From NCBI GenBank assembly GCA_963532875.1, contig CAUSLO010000005.1, positions 1 through 42,940 of the forward strand: 42,940 bases of DNA, written 5' to 3'. This stretch comes from CAUTUX01 sp963532875 (GTDB taxonomy: Bacteria; Bacillota; Clostridia; Christensenellales; CAG-917). This document shows, piece by piece, positions 1-8,304 of this stretch. The translations under genes and the position numbers were made by a program. The notes under the pieces are model-generated. The model was not told the DNA's origin. It searched no databases and was given only the letters and a program-made list of their open reading frames with translations. Each line of letters starts with the position of its first letter. The first letter of the stretch is position 1.

Positions 1-26
1 CTCGGCACTTGCAAGGTATTTTTTTG

Positions 27-55
27 TTGAAATGGTTTTTTAATTGTGTTAATAT
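27..55 (+). promoter_or_regulatory. rpsT promoter
   Basis: A -35 TTGAAA (27-32) and a -10 TAATAT (50-55) are separated by 17 nt. The -10 is preceded by TGT, an extended -10 arrangement. The predicted start near position 62 leaves a leader of about 22 nt containing the GAGGAGG ribosome binding site. The T-run at 19-25 may be the tail of an upstream terminator cut by the window edge. Confidence 0.65.
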
Positions 56-83
56 ACCAAAAGATTTCACAGAGGAGGCAACA

Positions 84-353
84 ATGCCAAATATTAAATC
101 AGCTAAAAAAAGAGTTTTGGTTTCTCAAAGACAACATCAAGAGAACTTAACAAAAAAATCTAGAGTTAAAAATGCTATTAAAAAGTTTGATGTTGCAATT
201 AAAGAAAACAATGTTGAATTAGCAGAAAAACTTTTACCAGAAACCGTTTCTCTAATTGATCGTGCTTGGTCTGATGGCGTATATCACAAAAATACTGCTG
301 CAAGAAAAAAAGCATCTTTAGCAAAATCATTAGACAGAATTAAAAAGAAATAA
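84..353 (+). CDS. rpsT: 30S ribosomal protein S20
   Basis: This is ribosomal protein S20, which binds 16S rRNA in the small subunit. The 89-residue protein is Lys/Ala-rich and helical. It starts MPNIKSAKKRV and carries the family pattern of an N-terminal basic stretch, SRVKNAIKKF in the middle and a KNTAARKKASLAKSL C-terminal block. The start at 84 is chosen over an in-frame upstream ATG at 9 because GAGGAGG sits 6-8 nt before it and family members begin here. It is a single-gene unit with its own promoter and terminator. No oddities were seen. Confidence 0.97.
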   Translation: MPNIKSAKKRVLVSQRQHQENLTKKSRVKNAIKKFDVAIKENNVELAEKLLPETVSLIDRAWSDGVYHKNTAARKKASLAKSLDRIKKK

Positions 354-387
354 AGGGTTTTATTGTTGTAAAAGTTCTTAAATCACG

Positions 388-417
388 GTGAATCCAAAAT
401 TTGGACTCACTTTTTTT
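388..417 (+). terminator. rpsT intrinsic terminator
   Basis: An 8-nt arm (388-395) pairs with 403-410 with one mismatch around a 7-nt A/T loop, followed by seven T at 411-417. The T-tract lies only on the plus-strand side, so it serves rpsT. The convergent gene ends at 416, inside the T-tract. Confidence 0.75.
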
Positions 418-1165
418 ATATAATCCAAACTATCTGTTTATCTTGATTGATTGTGCCCCAACGTCCATCTTGTTTTACTTTTGCTTCCCCATTAACAAAT
501 GCCGTTGCTGCATCGAATTCTAAAGGGATAACCTCTTCTCCCTCTTTGTTGATATATCCCATTTTGCTATCACGTTCTACCACCGCATATCCTTCTGAAA
601 AACTAAAAGCCATATCATATTTTGCTTCAATTGCCATATCGTTATTTTCGTTTATATATCCATATTTGCCGTCTTTTGATACACATGCCAACCCTTCTTT
701 GAAATATGAAATTTCATCATATACTGGTTCAATAAAGATTTTTTTAAACCTGATTAATCCTTCTTTGTTCCCTCTATATATTTTGCCCCATTCGGATTTT
801 TGTTCTGGTTTTTGAGCATCTTGTTTTTTTGCCTCTATAGTTACATTCATCTTAGGCAAGGTGTCTTCTGCAAAACATGCTTTGAATAACTCTAGTTTTT
901 TGCTGATTTCTTGAAACATTTCTTTGTTAAAGCCTTGAATTCTGAACATGTCTTTTTTAGTTGATATTACTAAATCTCTTATCTTTATTTTCTTACCAGT
1001 AACTAAAACCTCTTCTGTTCTTTTATTCAAACCTAACGCACGAACATCAATATTAACTGTGTCTCGACTATACTTAGACAAAATTTTGTCGTTTTTACTT
1101 TGGTTATTATTTTGATTTGGTTTATTTTTTCTCCAAAACTTATTCTTGTTATTCTTCTCGCCCAT
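416..1165 (-). CDS. WG-repeat protein with N-terminal RpoA-CTD-like helix-hairpin domain
   Basis: The protein has 249 residues and unknown function. Residues 1-35 are an Asn/Lys-rich, probably disordered tail. Residues about 38-95 (VRALGLNKRTEEVL, then IRDLVISTKKDMFRIQGF and FQEISKKL) resemble the helix-hairpin fold of the RNA polymerase alpha-subunit C-terminal domain. Residues about 125-249 hold four WG/KWG-type beta repeats, seen as WGKIYRG, KYGYINENND, KMGYINKEGEEVI and RWGTINQDKQIV. There is no signal peptide or membrane segment, so it is probably cytosolic. It is divergent from the surface-protein gene at 1331. WG repeats suggest protein binding and the RpoA-CTD-like part suggests nucleic-acid or protein contact; both are inference. 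No Shine-Dalgarno precedes the ATG. Confidence 0.75.
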   Translation of the reverse strand: MGEKNNKNKFWRKNKPNQNNNQSKNDKILSKYSRDTVNIDVRALGLNKRTEEVLVTGKKIKIRDLVISTKKDMFRIQGFNKEMFQEISKKLELFKACFAEDTLPKMNVTIEAKKQDAQKPEQKSEWGKIYRGNKEGLIRFKKIFIEPVYDEISYFKEGLACVSKDGKYGYINENNDMAIEAKYDMAFSFSEGYAVVERDSKMGYINKEGEEVIPLEFDAATAFVNGEAKVKQDGRWGTINQDKQIVWII

Positions 1166-1172
1166 GACTCAA

Positions 1173-1181
1173 ATTATATCA
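1173..1181 (-). promoter_or_regulatory. Extended -10 box 7 nt before the WG-repeat gene (possible leaderless start)
   Basis: On the minus strand TGATATAAT is a consensus extended -10 element whose last base lies 7 nt upstream of the ATG at 1165. Transcription would begin at about the A of ATG, and no Shine-Dalgarno is present. A -35 is weak (TCAAAT). The same TGTGATANAAT arrangement precedes the genes at 34164 and 34788. Confidence 0.5.
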
Positions 1182-1315
1182 CAAACTGGTCATTTATTTG
1201 AATTTCAGATAGTTATTTAGACACGCAATATGGTACAGTTCAAATTTGTATGCTTTTCTAGAATACTTCAAAAAATTTTATTCAATTTCTCTAAATTGAC
1301 TATGTTTATAATTTA

Positions 1316-1321
1316 TATAAT
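1316..1321 (+). promoter_or_regulatory. -10 box 9 nt before the 1331 gene (possible leaderless start)
   Basis: A perfect TATAAT ends 9 nt before the ATG at 1331, with no Shine-Dalgarno in between. TTGACT at 1296-1301 could serve as -35, but the 14-nt spacing is short. A second TATAAT lies at 1307-1312. The predicted start is at most a few nt before the ATG. Confidence 0.4.
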
Positions 1322-1330
1322 AATTAAAAC

Positions 1331-3898
1331 ATGCAAAAAGTCATCAAGAAATTCTATGTATTTGTGTTGTTGCTAGTTGCTAGCATTATCGCTATTTCAT
1401 GCATAACGATAGGTAGCAAAAGTGCCCACGCATACTCTACTAACAAACACGCAACAATATATCCAAATTCATATTTCCCTATGGCAAAGATTACACACAT
1501 TGCAAGTTCTGACGAATACATGACATATATCAATAATGAAGGCGACGACATTCAAATACTTGCACAGAAGAAAGGTAGCGATACATATATTCAGAAAAAG
1601 TTCTCAAAGACAACTCTAGCAGTTGGTTCAGAAGAATCTATTTATTACTATGTCGTAAATAAGACTTTAATTATGGCTGTATCAAAACAAAAGACGAAAA
1701 TTCCAACATTCTATTCTTTAGCACTTGAAGGCGACAGTCAAATACCTACTCGAAAAGTTGGCATGGATATAGAAAACAAACAGAAAGATATGAATACCAA
1801 CATCGTATCAACTGGCACAAGATTTGTTATAACTGATTACGATAAAAACGTACAAAAATATGACGAAAATTTGAACCTTGTAAACAAAATAAGGCTTGAA
1901 AATAATTTGAGTGCTGATGGGTTTGCATTTGTTGGAGAAAATAAATACTACTCTTTATCACGCGAAGGCAGACCAAATATAAATGACCTACAAGGATTTA
2001 CTCCAGATATTGCTGATTCTGAACCACACGAATTAAGCGAAGATCAAGTAAAATCATATCAGTTCTTTGAAAATTTACGCTTTGGCAACTACTTATTTTT
2101 AAGGCATGAGAATGGAAAAACTTTTAAGCTGTTTAACATAGAAACAAAGAAATTTACTGATCTAAAACTTGGGGCAGATATTTTTGAAAGCAATTTTAAA
2201 ATTGAAAACAAGAAGATGACCATTTTTGACAATCAGATTAAAATTCTAAATAACAACGAAGTTGTGTCGTATAACTTTGACGCAAATAATGGAACAATGA
2301 CTCGTGCTGGTTCTCTATCAAACGCACCTGGTGCAGATAGCATTCAATCATTTGATCATCTAGTTTATTCAAAAAACAACTTCTATGTTGCAGACAACAA
2401 ATCTAAAAAGATATATAAGGTTTCACTTAATTCGCTTGGAGAAAAAGAAGAGTTAGTTAATGTCGGTGAAAATATAACTCATATACATCACAATGGAACA
2501 AGTATTGATTACTCCACTAAAAACAAGGTATTTAGTTACAACTGGATTAGCCAAAAGCATGAAGAAGTATTGGATTTAAAGACAGAAACAATTATTAGTT
2601 TTGCAATAATCAAAGGCTATAAATATGTCCTAACAACGAAGGGTTTACTAAAGTATAACGAAAATAATAAAAAGGAAGATATAGTAACTGGAAGCCAATA
2701 TAAACGTATGACATCTGTTAAAGGTGGTACTAAGTTATATCTGCTACGTGAAGGATATGTTGACATCGTAGATACTACAATTGAAGTAGGGAAAAACCCT
2801 ATAATTAAAAAAGTTGGTATTGGTACTTTAGATGCGTCAAAACAAGTTAGCATGAAAACGGACTCTATTGGCAATATTTACTTAATAGAAAAATCTGGGA
2901 AAGTATCAAAGATAAAAGATACATCATATACAATCAGTACAAGTAACTATGACGTAAAAGGTACTGCTGTTGGTAGCGAACCAGAATTTACAGACATCGC
3001 TATTTCTGACGATACCGTTTATCTTGCAACAAAGAACTACTTAGCAAAATATACTGATGCGGAAAATAAAATAAATATTGCTGATAGTTCAATTCCAAAT
3101 GCACTCGTTGACAAGCAAATTAAGTCGGATATGTCATACGACAAAATTAAATTCTACTCGCTTAAGGACAAGAAAGAACTCTGGGTATATAAGTTGAACA
3201 ATTCAAATGAGGATATTATACGAGTTGAAAAATCAGATATTATCATGACCTTCGGAGTATTTGCTGAAGGCTATACATATGGTGTATTAAATGGCGAACA
3301 AGTTAGATATAAAGATGAACATAACGCTTTACAAGAAATCGAAACGAAATACTTTCCTAAAAATACTAAGAAACAAATCAAGGCAAATTATTTAGGAAAG
3401 ACGTATCATACTGATGCCGTCGGTACTAAAGAACTATTCTCTGGGGCTGTTGTTGAGTGCATACTTACTTGTAAAGGGTTAAATAACTTGTGTTATGTAA
3501 AATACAAAAACGAATATATGTTTGTTGAAGAAAGCAATTTAACTCCTATCATCGACTATAAGGACTCACAAACAAAAGGGAAAGGCGTCATCCAATCTAA
3601 AGAAATTGGGAAACGTATACCTCTATATTCTGAAGCCTCTACTTCTTCTGAGATTAAGACAATGTTGGTTGACGGTACAAAGTACAAACTAATTGAAGAA
3701 GAGAATGAATTTTATAAAGTTTTAATAACTGAAAACGGAAAGAACAAAACTAGAACGTATGGTTACGTTTTAAAGTCAAATACCATTAAAAAGGGATTAA
3801 CTCATACACAAACATTAATTATTATCGTAAGCATACTTAGTGTTGTTGGTATAACGATATTAATTTTAACAACTATTGCAAGTAAGAAAAGATATTAG
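1331..3898 (+). CDS. Large exported protein with SH3-like region and C-terminal membrane anchor; function unknown
   Basis: The 855-residue protein begins with a signal peptide: basic MQKVIKK, a hydrophobic core to about residue 27, and a likely cut after SAHA near 34. It ends with a transmembrane helix (about 828-850) and the basic tail SKKRY, so it is probably fixed in the membrane with the body outside. The body is beta-rich with repeated short strands such as YVADNKSKKIYKVSL, YLIEKSGKVSKI and YLATKNYLAKYT, suggesting beta-propeller blades. Two bacterial SH3-like segments are plausible near residues 690-750 and 755-820. It converges with the LOG gene, overlapping it by 4 nt. I recognise no catalytic motif. 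Fold assignments are inference. Confidence 0.8.
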   Translation: MQKVIKKFYVFVLLLVASIIAISCITIGSKSAHAYSTNKHATIYPNSYFPMAKITHIASSDEYMTYINNEGDDIQILAQKKGSDTYIQKKFSKTTLAVGSEESIYYYVVNKTLIMAVSKQKTKIPTFYSLALEGDSQIPTRKVGMDIENKQKDMNTNIVSTGTRFVITDYDKNVQKYDENLNLVNKIRLENNLSADGFAFVGENKYYSLSREGRPNINDLQGFTPDIADSEPHELSEDQVKSYQFFENLRFGNYLFLRHENGKTFKLFNIETKKFTDLKLGADIFESNFKIENKKMTIFDNQIKILNNNEVVSYNFDANNGTMTRAGSLSNAPGADSIQSFDHLVYSKNNFYVADNKSKKIYKVSLNSLGEKEELVNVGENITHIHHNGTSIDYSTKNKVFSYNWISQKHEEVLDLKTETIISFAIIKGYKYVLTTKGLLKYNENNKKEDIVTGSQYKRMTSVKGGTKLYLLREGYVDIVDTTIEVGKNPIIKKVGIGTLDASKQVSMKTDSIGNIYLIEKSGKVSKIKDTSYTISTSNYDVKGTAVGSEPEFTDIAISDDTVYLATKNYLAKYTDAENKINIADSSIPNALVDKQIKSDMSYDKIKFYSLKDKKELWVYKLNNSNEDIIRVEKSDIIMTFGVFAEGYTYGVLNGEQVRYKDEHNALQEIETKYFPKNTKKQIKANYLGKTYHTDAVGTKELFSGAVVECILTCKGLNNLCYVKYKNEYMFVEESNLTPIIDYKDSQTKGKGVIQSKEIGKRIPLYSEASTSSEIKTMLVDGTKYKLIEEENEFYKVLITENGKNKTRTYGYVLKSNTIKKGLTHTQTLIIIVSILSVVGITILILTTIASKKRY

Positions 3899-4461
3899 TC
3901 TTTAGCAATCCTTTGATATTTAGTATTTAAATATTTTGATAGATATTGCTCTAGCAATTTAATTGCGTCATTTGCGTTGTTGATTCCAAAGATAATGTCT
4001 TTATCAAAATTCTCTACTCTCACTCTCTGATCAAGTCTTGTATCGGCAACCTTTGCACTCCATCCATCAACGTTTCTTGTCGCCATTATCATCTTACGTA
4101 ATGCCCAAGCGTTACAGATTTCACACATTGTCCCTGAGCCACCACCAACTGCAATAACTGCGTCAGAATTGGCTACTATTACATTTCTAAAGACATCCAA
4201 ACCTGTTGCTACAACTATATCTGCATACTCGTTTGTTACGCTTCTGTCAAACATCGGTGTAATTGCTATTGTGTCTCCATCAACAGTTTTTGCTGATGAC
4301 TTTGCACCTTTAAATGCTGCTCTCATTATTCCATTTAATCCACCAGAAGCAACTCTATATCCGTTGTCAACTAATGCCTTACCCAAATTAAATGCCATTT
4401 CATATTTTGGGCTACCTTCTTCTACTTTTGAATCGCCAATTATTGAAACAAGTTTTCTCAT
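3895..4461 (-). CDS. LOG/TIGR00725-family nucleotide-binding protein
   Basis: The 188-residue protein has a Rossmann-like fold of the LOG (lysine decarboxylase-like) superfamily. The N-terminus KLVSIIGDSKV, a central VASGGLNGIMRAAFKGAK and the phosphate-binding AVGGGSGTMCEI motif (GGGxGTxxE type) are visible. Relatives of the LOG branch cleave nucleoside monophosphates to a free base and ribose 5-phosphate. TIGR00725-type members lack the full PRxxxR motif and their substrate is not established; that Arg motif is not evident here. The start at 4461 is chosen because AGAGAGG precedes it, not the in-frame upstream start at 4506. It stands alone with its own promoter. Confidence 0.82.
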   Translation of the reverse strand: MRKLVSIIGDSKVEEGSPKYEMAFNLGKALVDNGYRVASGGLNGIMRAAFKGAKSSAKTVDGDTIAITPMFDRSVTNEYADIVVATGLDVFRNVIVANSDAVIAVGGGSGTMCEICNAWALRKMIMATRNVDGWSAKVADTRLDQRVRVENFDKDIIFGINNANDAIKLLEQYLSKYLNTKYQRIAKD

Positions 4462-4489
4462 GTATTCCTCTCTATTTTGTGATATGTGT

Positions 4490-4518
4490 ATCTTAGCATA
4501 TTTCAAATAAATAGTAAA
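4490..4518 (-). promoter_or_regulatory. Promoter of the LOG-family gene
   Basis: On the minus strand TTTACT (4513-4518) and TAAGAT (4490-4495) are 17 nt apart, with TGC directly before the -10 (extended -10). The leader is about 22 nt and contains the AGAGAGG ribosome binding site. Confidence 0.5.
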
Positions 4519-4638
4519 TATGCATTTTTAGGCATTCTAACCCACTCTTTTTGCAAGTTGTTGAGATGAGACTGTTCTAGAAGGTGGAATTTTTGATAAT
4601 TTTGCCATTTGGAATTTGCTTGAAATACGTGTATTTAT

Positions 4639-4668
4639 TTGACTTTTTGATGGTTTTAAAATTATAAT
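4639..4668 (+). promoter_or_regulatory. Promoter of the polyamine uptake operon
   Basis: TTGACT (4639-4644) and TATAAT (4663-4668) are 18 nt apart. The predicted transcription start is near 4675, at the left edge of the inverted repeat at 4676-4711. The leader carries AAGGAT ahead of the ATG at 4722. Confidence 0.65.
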
Positions 4669-4675
4669 TAGGTTT

Positions 4676-4711
4676 AGTTTTATTAAACTTTAATCTTATT
4701 TTAATAAAACT
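4676..4711 (+). promoter_or_regulatory. Inverted repeat, probable operator of the HTH-cupin regulator
   Basis: Two perfect 12-nt arms, AGTTTTATTAAA (4676-4687) and TTTAATAAAACT (4700-4711), are separated by 12 nt. The repeat begins at the predicted transcription start and ends just before the ribosome binding site of the regulator gene. The position fits autorepression of the pot operon; the RNA could also form a weak A/T hairpin near the ribosome binding site. Binding is inferred. Confidence 0.5.
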
Positions 4712-4721
4712 TAAGGATACA

Positions 4722-5252
4722 ATGGATATTGGTAACAAAGTTAGAAATTTAAGACAACAATGTGGATTGACTCAAGAAGAGTTAGCAGATAGATGCGAAC
4801 TCACAAAGGGCTATATTTCCCAGTTGGAAAACAACTTGACATCACCTTCTATTCAAACATTGACTGATCTTTTACAAGTTCTTGGGTCTACTCTATCAGA
4901 GTTCTTTTCTGATGAAGTTGAGCAAGTTGTATTCTCTGAGGAGCACTACTTTATAACCGAAAATGAAGGACACTCAATTAAATGGCTTGTCCCAAATAGC
5001 CTTAAGAATGAAATGGAACCTATTCAAGTATCTATTAATCCTGGATGTGAATTAAATAGAGATATGGCTCATGAAGGTGAAGAATTCGGCTATGTTCTTG
5101 AAGGACAAATTCTCTTATCTCTTGGCAAAAGCAAATATCAAATTAAGCAAGGCGAATCTTTTTATTTCAAAGCAACCAAACCCCACTCCATTAAGAATAA
5201 CGGTTTGAAAATTGCTAAGTTAATTTGGGTAAGTTCACCACCAACTTTTTAG
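4722..5252 (+). CDS. XRE-family regulator with C-terminal cupin domain (PuuR-like)
   Basis: The protein has 176 residues. Residues about 6-62 form an XRE helix-turn-helix (VRNLRQQCGLTQEELADRC then KGYISQLEN and SIQTLTDLLQVL). Residues about 105-172 form a cupin_2 barrel (GEEFGYVLEGQILLSLG, then FYFKATKPHSIKN). This architecture is typical of PuuR-type regulators that sense polyamines or related ligands. It is the first gene of the operon, 7 nt before potA, and is preceded by AAGGAT. Its position directly before polyamine transport genes suggests it represses or adjusts their expression in response to putrescine or spermidine; the ligand is inferred from context. Confidence 0.88.
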   Translation: MDIGNKVRNLRQQCGLTQEELADRCELTKGYISQLENNLTSPSIQTLTDLLQVLGSTLSEFFSDEVEQVVFSEEHYFITENEGHSIKWLVPNSLKNEMEPIQVSINPGCELNRDMAHEGEEFGYVLEGQILLSLGKSKYQIKQGESFYFKATKPHSIKNNGLKIAKLIWVSSPPTF

Positions 5253-5259
5253 AGGTACT

Positions 5260-6729
5260 ATGAAAAATCAAACTTTAAGTGAAGACAATATAATTGAACT
5301 TAAAAATGTAAATAAATCGTATGATGGGAATCTTGTAGTTAAGAATGCAAGTTTTACAATTAAACGTGGCGAGTTCGTTACATTCCTAGGCCCAAGTGGA
5401 TGTGGGAAGACAACTACCCTACGTATGATTGCTGGGTTTGAAATGCCTGATAGTGGGTCTATTATTTTTGATGGCGAAGACATAACTAATCTTCCACCAC
5501 ATAAAAGGAAACTAAATACAGTTTTCCAAAAGTATGCTCTATTCCCACACTTAAATGTTTTTAACAATATTGCTTTTGGTCTTAAGTTGAAAAGAATTCC
5601 GAATGGTATAAAGGTAAATCGAAAGGGTATTGAGACTCCGTTGTTTAGAAAATACACAAAAAATGAAATTAAAGACAAAGTTGATAAGGTTCTAAAAATG
5701 GTAGACCTTGAGGATTATGGTCACAGAAATGTCTCTTCTCTTTCAGGTGGACAACAACAAAGAGTTGCAATTGCAAGGGCTATAGTGAATGAGCCTGAGG
5801 TATTGTTACTTGATGAACCATTAGGTGCTTTAGACCTAAAAATGCGTAAGGATATGCAACTTGAACTCATTAATATCCATAAACAACTCGGTATTACTTT
5901 TGTTTACGTTACTCACGATCAAGAAGAAGCCCTAACTATGTCAGATAAAATTGTGGTTATGAGATATGGTGAAATTCAACAAATCGCTACTCCAGAAAAA
6001 ATATATGACGAACCTGCAAATGCTTTTGTTGCCGACTTTATTGGCGAAAGTAACATTTTGTCTGGAACAATGCTTGAGGATTTTAAGGTTGAATTTTGCG
6101 ATACTGTGTTTGAATGTGTTGATAGCGGTTTTAAAAAGAATGAGCCTATTGACGTAATAATAAGACCTGAAGACTTAAAAATTAAGAATTTAGATAGTAA
6201 AAATAAAATGGCTGAAGCCGATGTACTCTCTTCTGTATTTAAGGGCGATCACTATCAAATAACTTTAATCATGAATGGTAATGAATTAATTGCACATGAT
6301 ACTGAAGATTATTCAATTGGTGAGAAAGTTGGCATATATATTAAGCCTTTCAATTTACACATCATGCCTAAAACAAGAATCATAAATGAACTTGAAACTG
6401 TTATGCTTGATGAAAATCTCGTTGAAATTTGTGGTGAGAAATTTGAATGTATTTCTTCTTTACCTGCAGATACAAAGGTAACAGTATCAATTGATTTTGA
6501 TGACATCGAAATAACTGACGATGCTGACGATGGTATAATTTCCGCTAACGTTATCAACTCCATATACAAAGGCAGTTACTATCAGTGCTTATTGAGAACT
6601 GATGATAACTTTATCTTCTTTGCTGATACTGATGATGATTGGCTAAAGGGCGACAGAGTCGGAATTAACATTGCAAAAGACAAAATAATTATTGAGGCTA
6701 TTGAGAATGAAGAAAATCAAAATAACTAA
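5260..6729 (+). CDS. potA: Spermidine/putrescine ABC transporter ATPase, with two C-terminal TOBE-like units
   Basis: PotA powers polyamine import with PotB, PotC and PotD. Residues about 10-260 are the ATPase: Walker A GPSGCGKTT, Q-loop in VFQKYALFPHLNV, signature LSGGQQQRVAIARA, Walker B VLLLDEPLGALDL and the H-loop in VTHDQEEALTMSDKI. An extra segment (about 107-135) lies between the Q-loop and signature. The usual C-terminal TOBE_2 region appears twice, at about 295-370 and 400-480; both copies contain VFKGDHYQ- or IYKGSYYQ-like strands. This explains 489 residues against a usual 350-380. It overlaps potB by 23 nt. A maltose- or iron-type ATPase is less likely given the neighbours. Confidence 0.93.
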   Translation: MKNQTLSEDNIIELKNVNKSYDGNLVVKNASFTIKRGEFVTFLGPSGCGKTTTLRMIAGFEMPDSGSIIFDGEDITNLPPHKRKLNTVFQKYALFPHLNVFNNIAFGLKLKRIPNGIKVNRKGIETPLFRKYTKNEIKDKVDKVLKMVDLEDYGHRNVSSLSGGQQQRVAIARAIVNEPEVLLLDEPLGALDLKMRKDMQLELINIHKQLGITFVYVTHDQEEALTMSDKIVVMRYGEIQQIATPEKIYDEPANAFVADFIGESNILSGTMLEDFKVEFCDTVFECVDSGFKKNEPIDVIIRPEDLKIKNLDSKNKMAEADVLSSVFKGDHYQITLIMNGNELIAHDTEDYSIGEKVGIYIKPFNLHIMPKTRIINELETVMLDENLVEICGEKFECISSLPADTKVTVSIDFDDIEITDDADDGIISANVINSIYKGSYYQCLLRTDDNFIFFADTDDDWLKGDRVGINIAKDKIIIEAIENEENQNN

Positions 6730-7492
6730 AAGAGCCTTAAGTTATCCATATATCCTCTTCATGTTGATATTTATAATATTACCTTTGTGTTTGATATTGG
6801 TTTCTGCATTTCTTGATGACAACAAAAGACTTACTGGTGAAAATTTTAAATTATTTTTCACTTCTAGTTCTTCATTCATTATATTAGGAAATTCGTTACT
6901 TGTTGGATTAATTACCTCTGTACTCTGCTTGGTAATTGGATACCCTATTGCATTCTTCTTGGCTAAATTAAAGTATGGAAAGATTTTGGTAATATTCTTT
7001 GTCATGCCGATGTGGGTGAACTTTTTGATTAGGACTCTTGCAACTAAAACAATTTTTATGATAATGAATGTTAAACTTGGAATTGGAACTGTTTTGTTTG
7101 GTATGGTTTATAACTATCTTCCATTCTTTATACTGCCTCTATATAGTGCACTAAACAGTATTGATAAAAGTTATATTGAGGCTGCAAAGGATTTAGGGGC
7201 TAACAACTTACAAGTCTTTACAAAAACAATTCTACCTCTTTCTTTAGACGGAATATTCACTGGATTAACAATGGTATTTATACCAACTATATCAACCTTT
7301 GCAATTTCACAAATTCTATCAAATGGGAAGATTTTCTTATTTGGGGATTCAATACAAATGTCATTTGATCAAGGATTATATGGAGTTGGTTCAATAATGA
7401 GTATTCTCATGTTAATTTTTGTAATCTTATCTAATCTAATAGTTAGGGTTACTCGTGGCAAAAACATACAAGGGAAGAAGACAATATGGTAA
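6707..7492 (+). CDS. potB: Spermidine/putrescine ABC transporter permease PotB
   Basis: PotB is an inner-membrane subunit of the polyamine importer. The 261-residue protein has about six hydrophobic segments. The permease EAA loop (YIEAAKDLGANNLQVFTKTI), which contacts the ATPase, is present around residues 155-175. The start at 6707 is chosen because GAGG sits 9 nt before it; it gives MKKIKITKRALSYPYILF, which resembles family N-termini. The gene begins inside the end of potA and overlaps potC by 7 nt, so translation is probably coupled. Confidence 0.93.
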   Translation: MKKIKITKRALSYPYILFMLIFIILPLCLILVSAFLDDNKRLTGENFKLFFTSSSSFIILGNSLLVGLITSVLCLVIGYPIAFFLAKLKYGKILVIFFVMPMWVNFLIRTLATKTIFMIMNVKLGIGTVLFGMVYNYLPFFILPLYSALNSIDKSYIEAAKDLGANNLQVFTKTILPLSLDGIFTGLTMVFIPTISTFAISQILSNGKIFLFGDSIQMSFDQGLYGVGSIMSILMLIFVILSNLIVRVTRGKNIQGKKTIW

Positions 7493-8304
7493 AGAAGTCA
7501 ACTAAGGTTTTTGAACAAATTTATTTATATTTCTTCTTGGCAATTTTGTATACCCCAATTTTGGTTATAATTGCATATTCATTCTCGAATAGTTCTAGTT
7601 TTAATTTTTCAAAAGGTTTTTCCTTTGGGGCATATAAGGCAATCTTTACTGGTGATAAGTCGCCTCAACTATGGCAAGCAATTGGCAATACATTTTTAAT
7701 TGCTTTTTCATCATCTATAATCGCTACTCTAATTGGGGTCTTGTCAGCAATCGGAATTTTTGCTCTCCCTAAAAAAATACGAAACATGGTAGAAAACGTT
7801 AACCAATTCCCTATAATAAACAGTGAAATAGTTATGGCAGTTTCTCTTATGGTCTTCTTTACAACTTTTGCGTTTCCTGAAGGCTATTTAAGATTAATTT
7901 TGGCTCACGTAACTTTCTGTACACCTTATGTAATCTTATCAATTCTACCTAAACTAGATACTTTAGATTCAAACATCTACGAGGCCGCTCTTGACCTAGG
8001 GGCTACCCCAGCAACGGCAATATCTAAAGTTATAATCCCTGCAATTGGACCTAACATCGGTTCAGGTTTTATTCTAGCATTTGTTCTATCAATGGATGAC
8101 TTCATTATTACTCAAATAAATAAAGGTGCCACAACAGGTATTCATACTCTATCTACCTACATATATTCAGATGCAAAAGTACAAGGGTTAGAGCCATTTT
8201 GGTACTCTATATTCTCAATCATATTTATTTTAATGATTGCTACCTTGTTGACATATCACTTAATACGAATGAAAAAAGAACGCAAAAGAAGGCTGGCGTT
8301 ATGA
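7486..8304 (+). CDS. potC: Spermidine/putrescine ABC transporter permease PotC
   Basis: PotC is the second permease of the polyamine importer. It has 272 residues and about six membrane segments; the first is near residues 12-32 (FFLAILYTPILVIIAYSF). The EAA loop YEAALDLGATPATAISKVII lies near residues 165-185, followed by FILAFVLSMDDFIITQI, a strongly conserved PotC-type segment. The gene overlaps potB by 7 nt and potD by 4 nt (ATGA). Confidence 0.94.
   Translation: MVKKSTKVFEQIYLYFFLAILYTPILVIIAYSFSNSSSFNFSKGFSFGAYKAIFTGDKSPQLWQAIGNTFLIAFSSSIIATLIGVLSAIGIFALPKKIRNMVENVNQFPIINSEIVMAVSLMVFFTTFAFPEGYLRLILAHVTFCTPYVILSILPKLDTLDSNIYEAALDLGATPATAISKVIIPAIGPNIGSGFILAFVLSMDDFIITQINKGATTGIHTLSTYIYSDAKVQGLEPFWYSIFSIIFILMIATLLTYHLIRMKKERKRRLAL

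Noticed and set aside
388..410. Hairpin as a terminator for the minus-strand WG-repeat gene
   Set aside because: The stem has a T-tract only on the plus-strand side; the minus-strand continuation has no U-run.
4519..4638. Small gene between the LOG gene and the pot promoter
   Set aside because: No open frame with a ribosome binding site or recognisable peptide was found.
8199..8300. Longer PotD starting upstream within potC
   Set aside because: The extension overlaps potC coding sequence and would bury the lipoprotein signal; the ATG at 8301 gives a normal lipobox.
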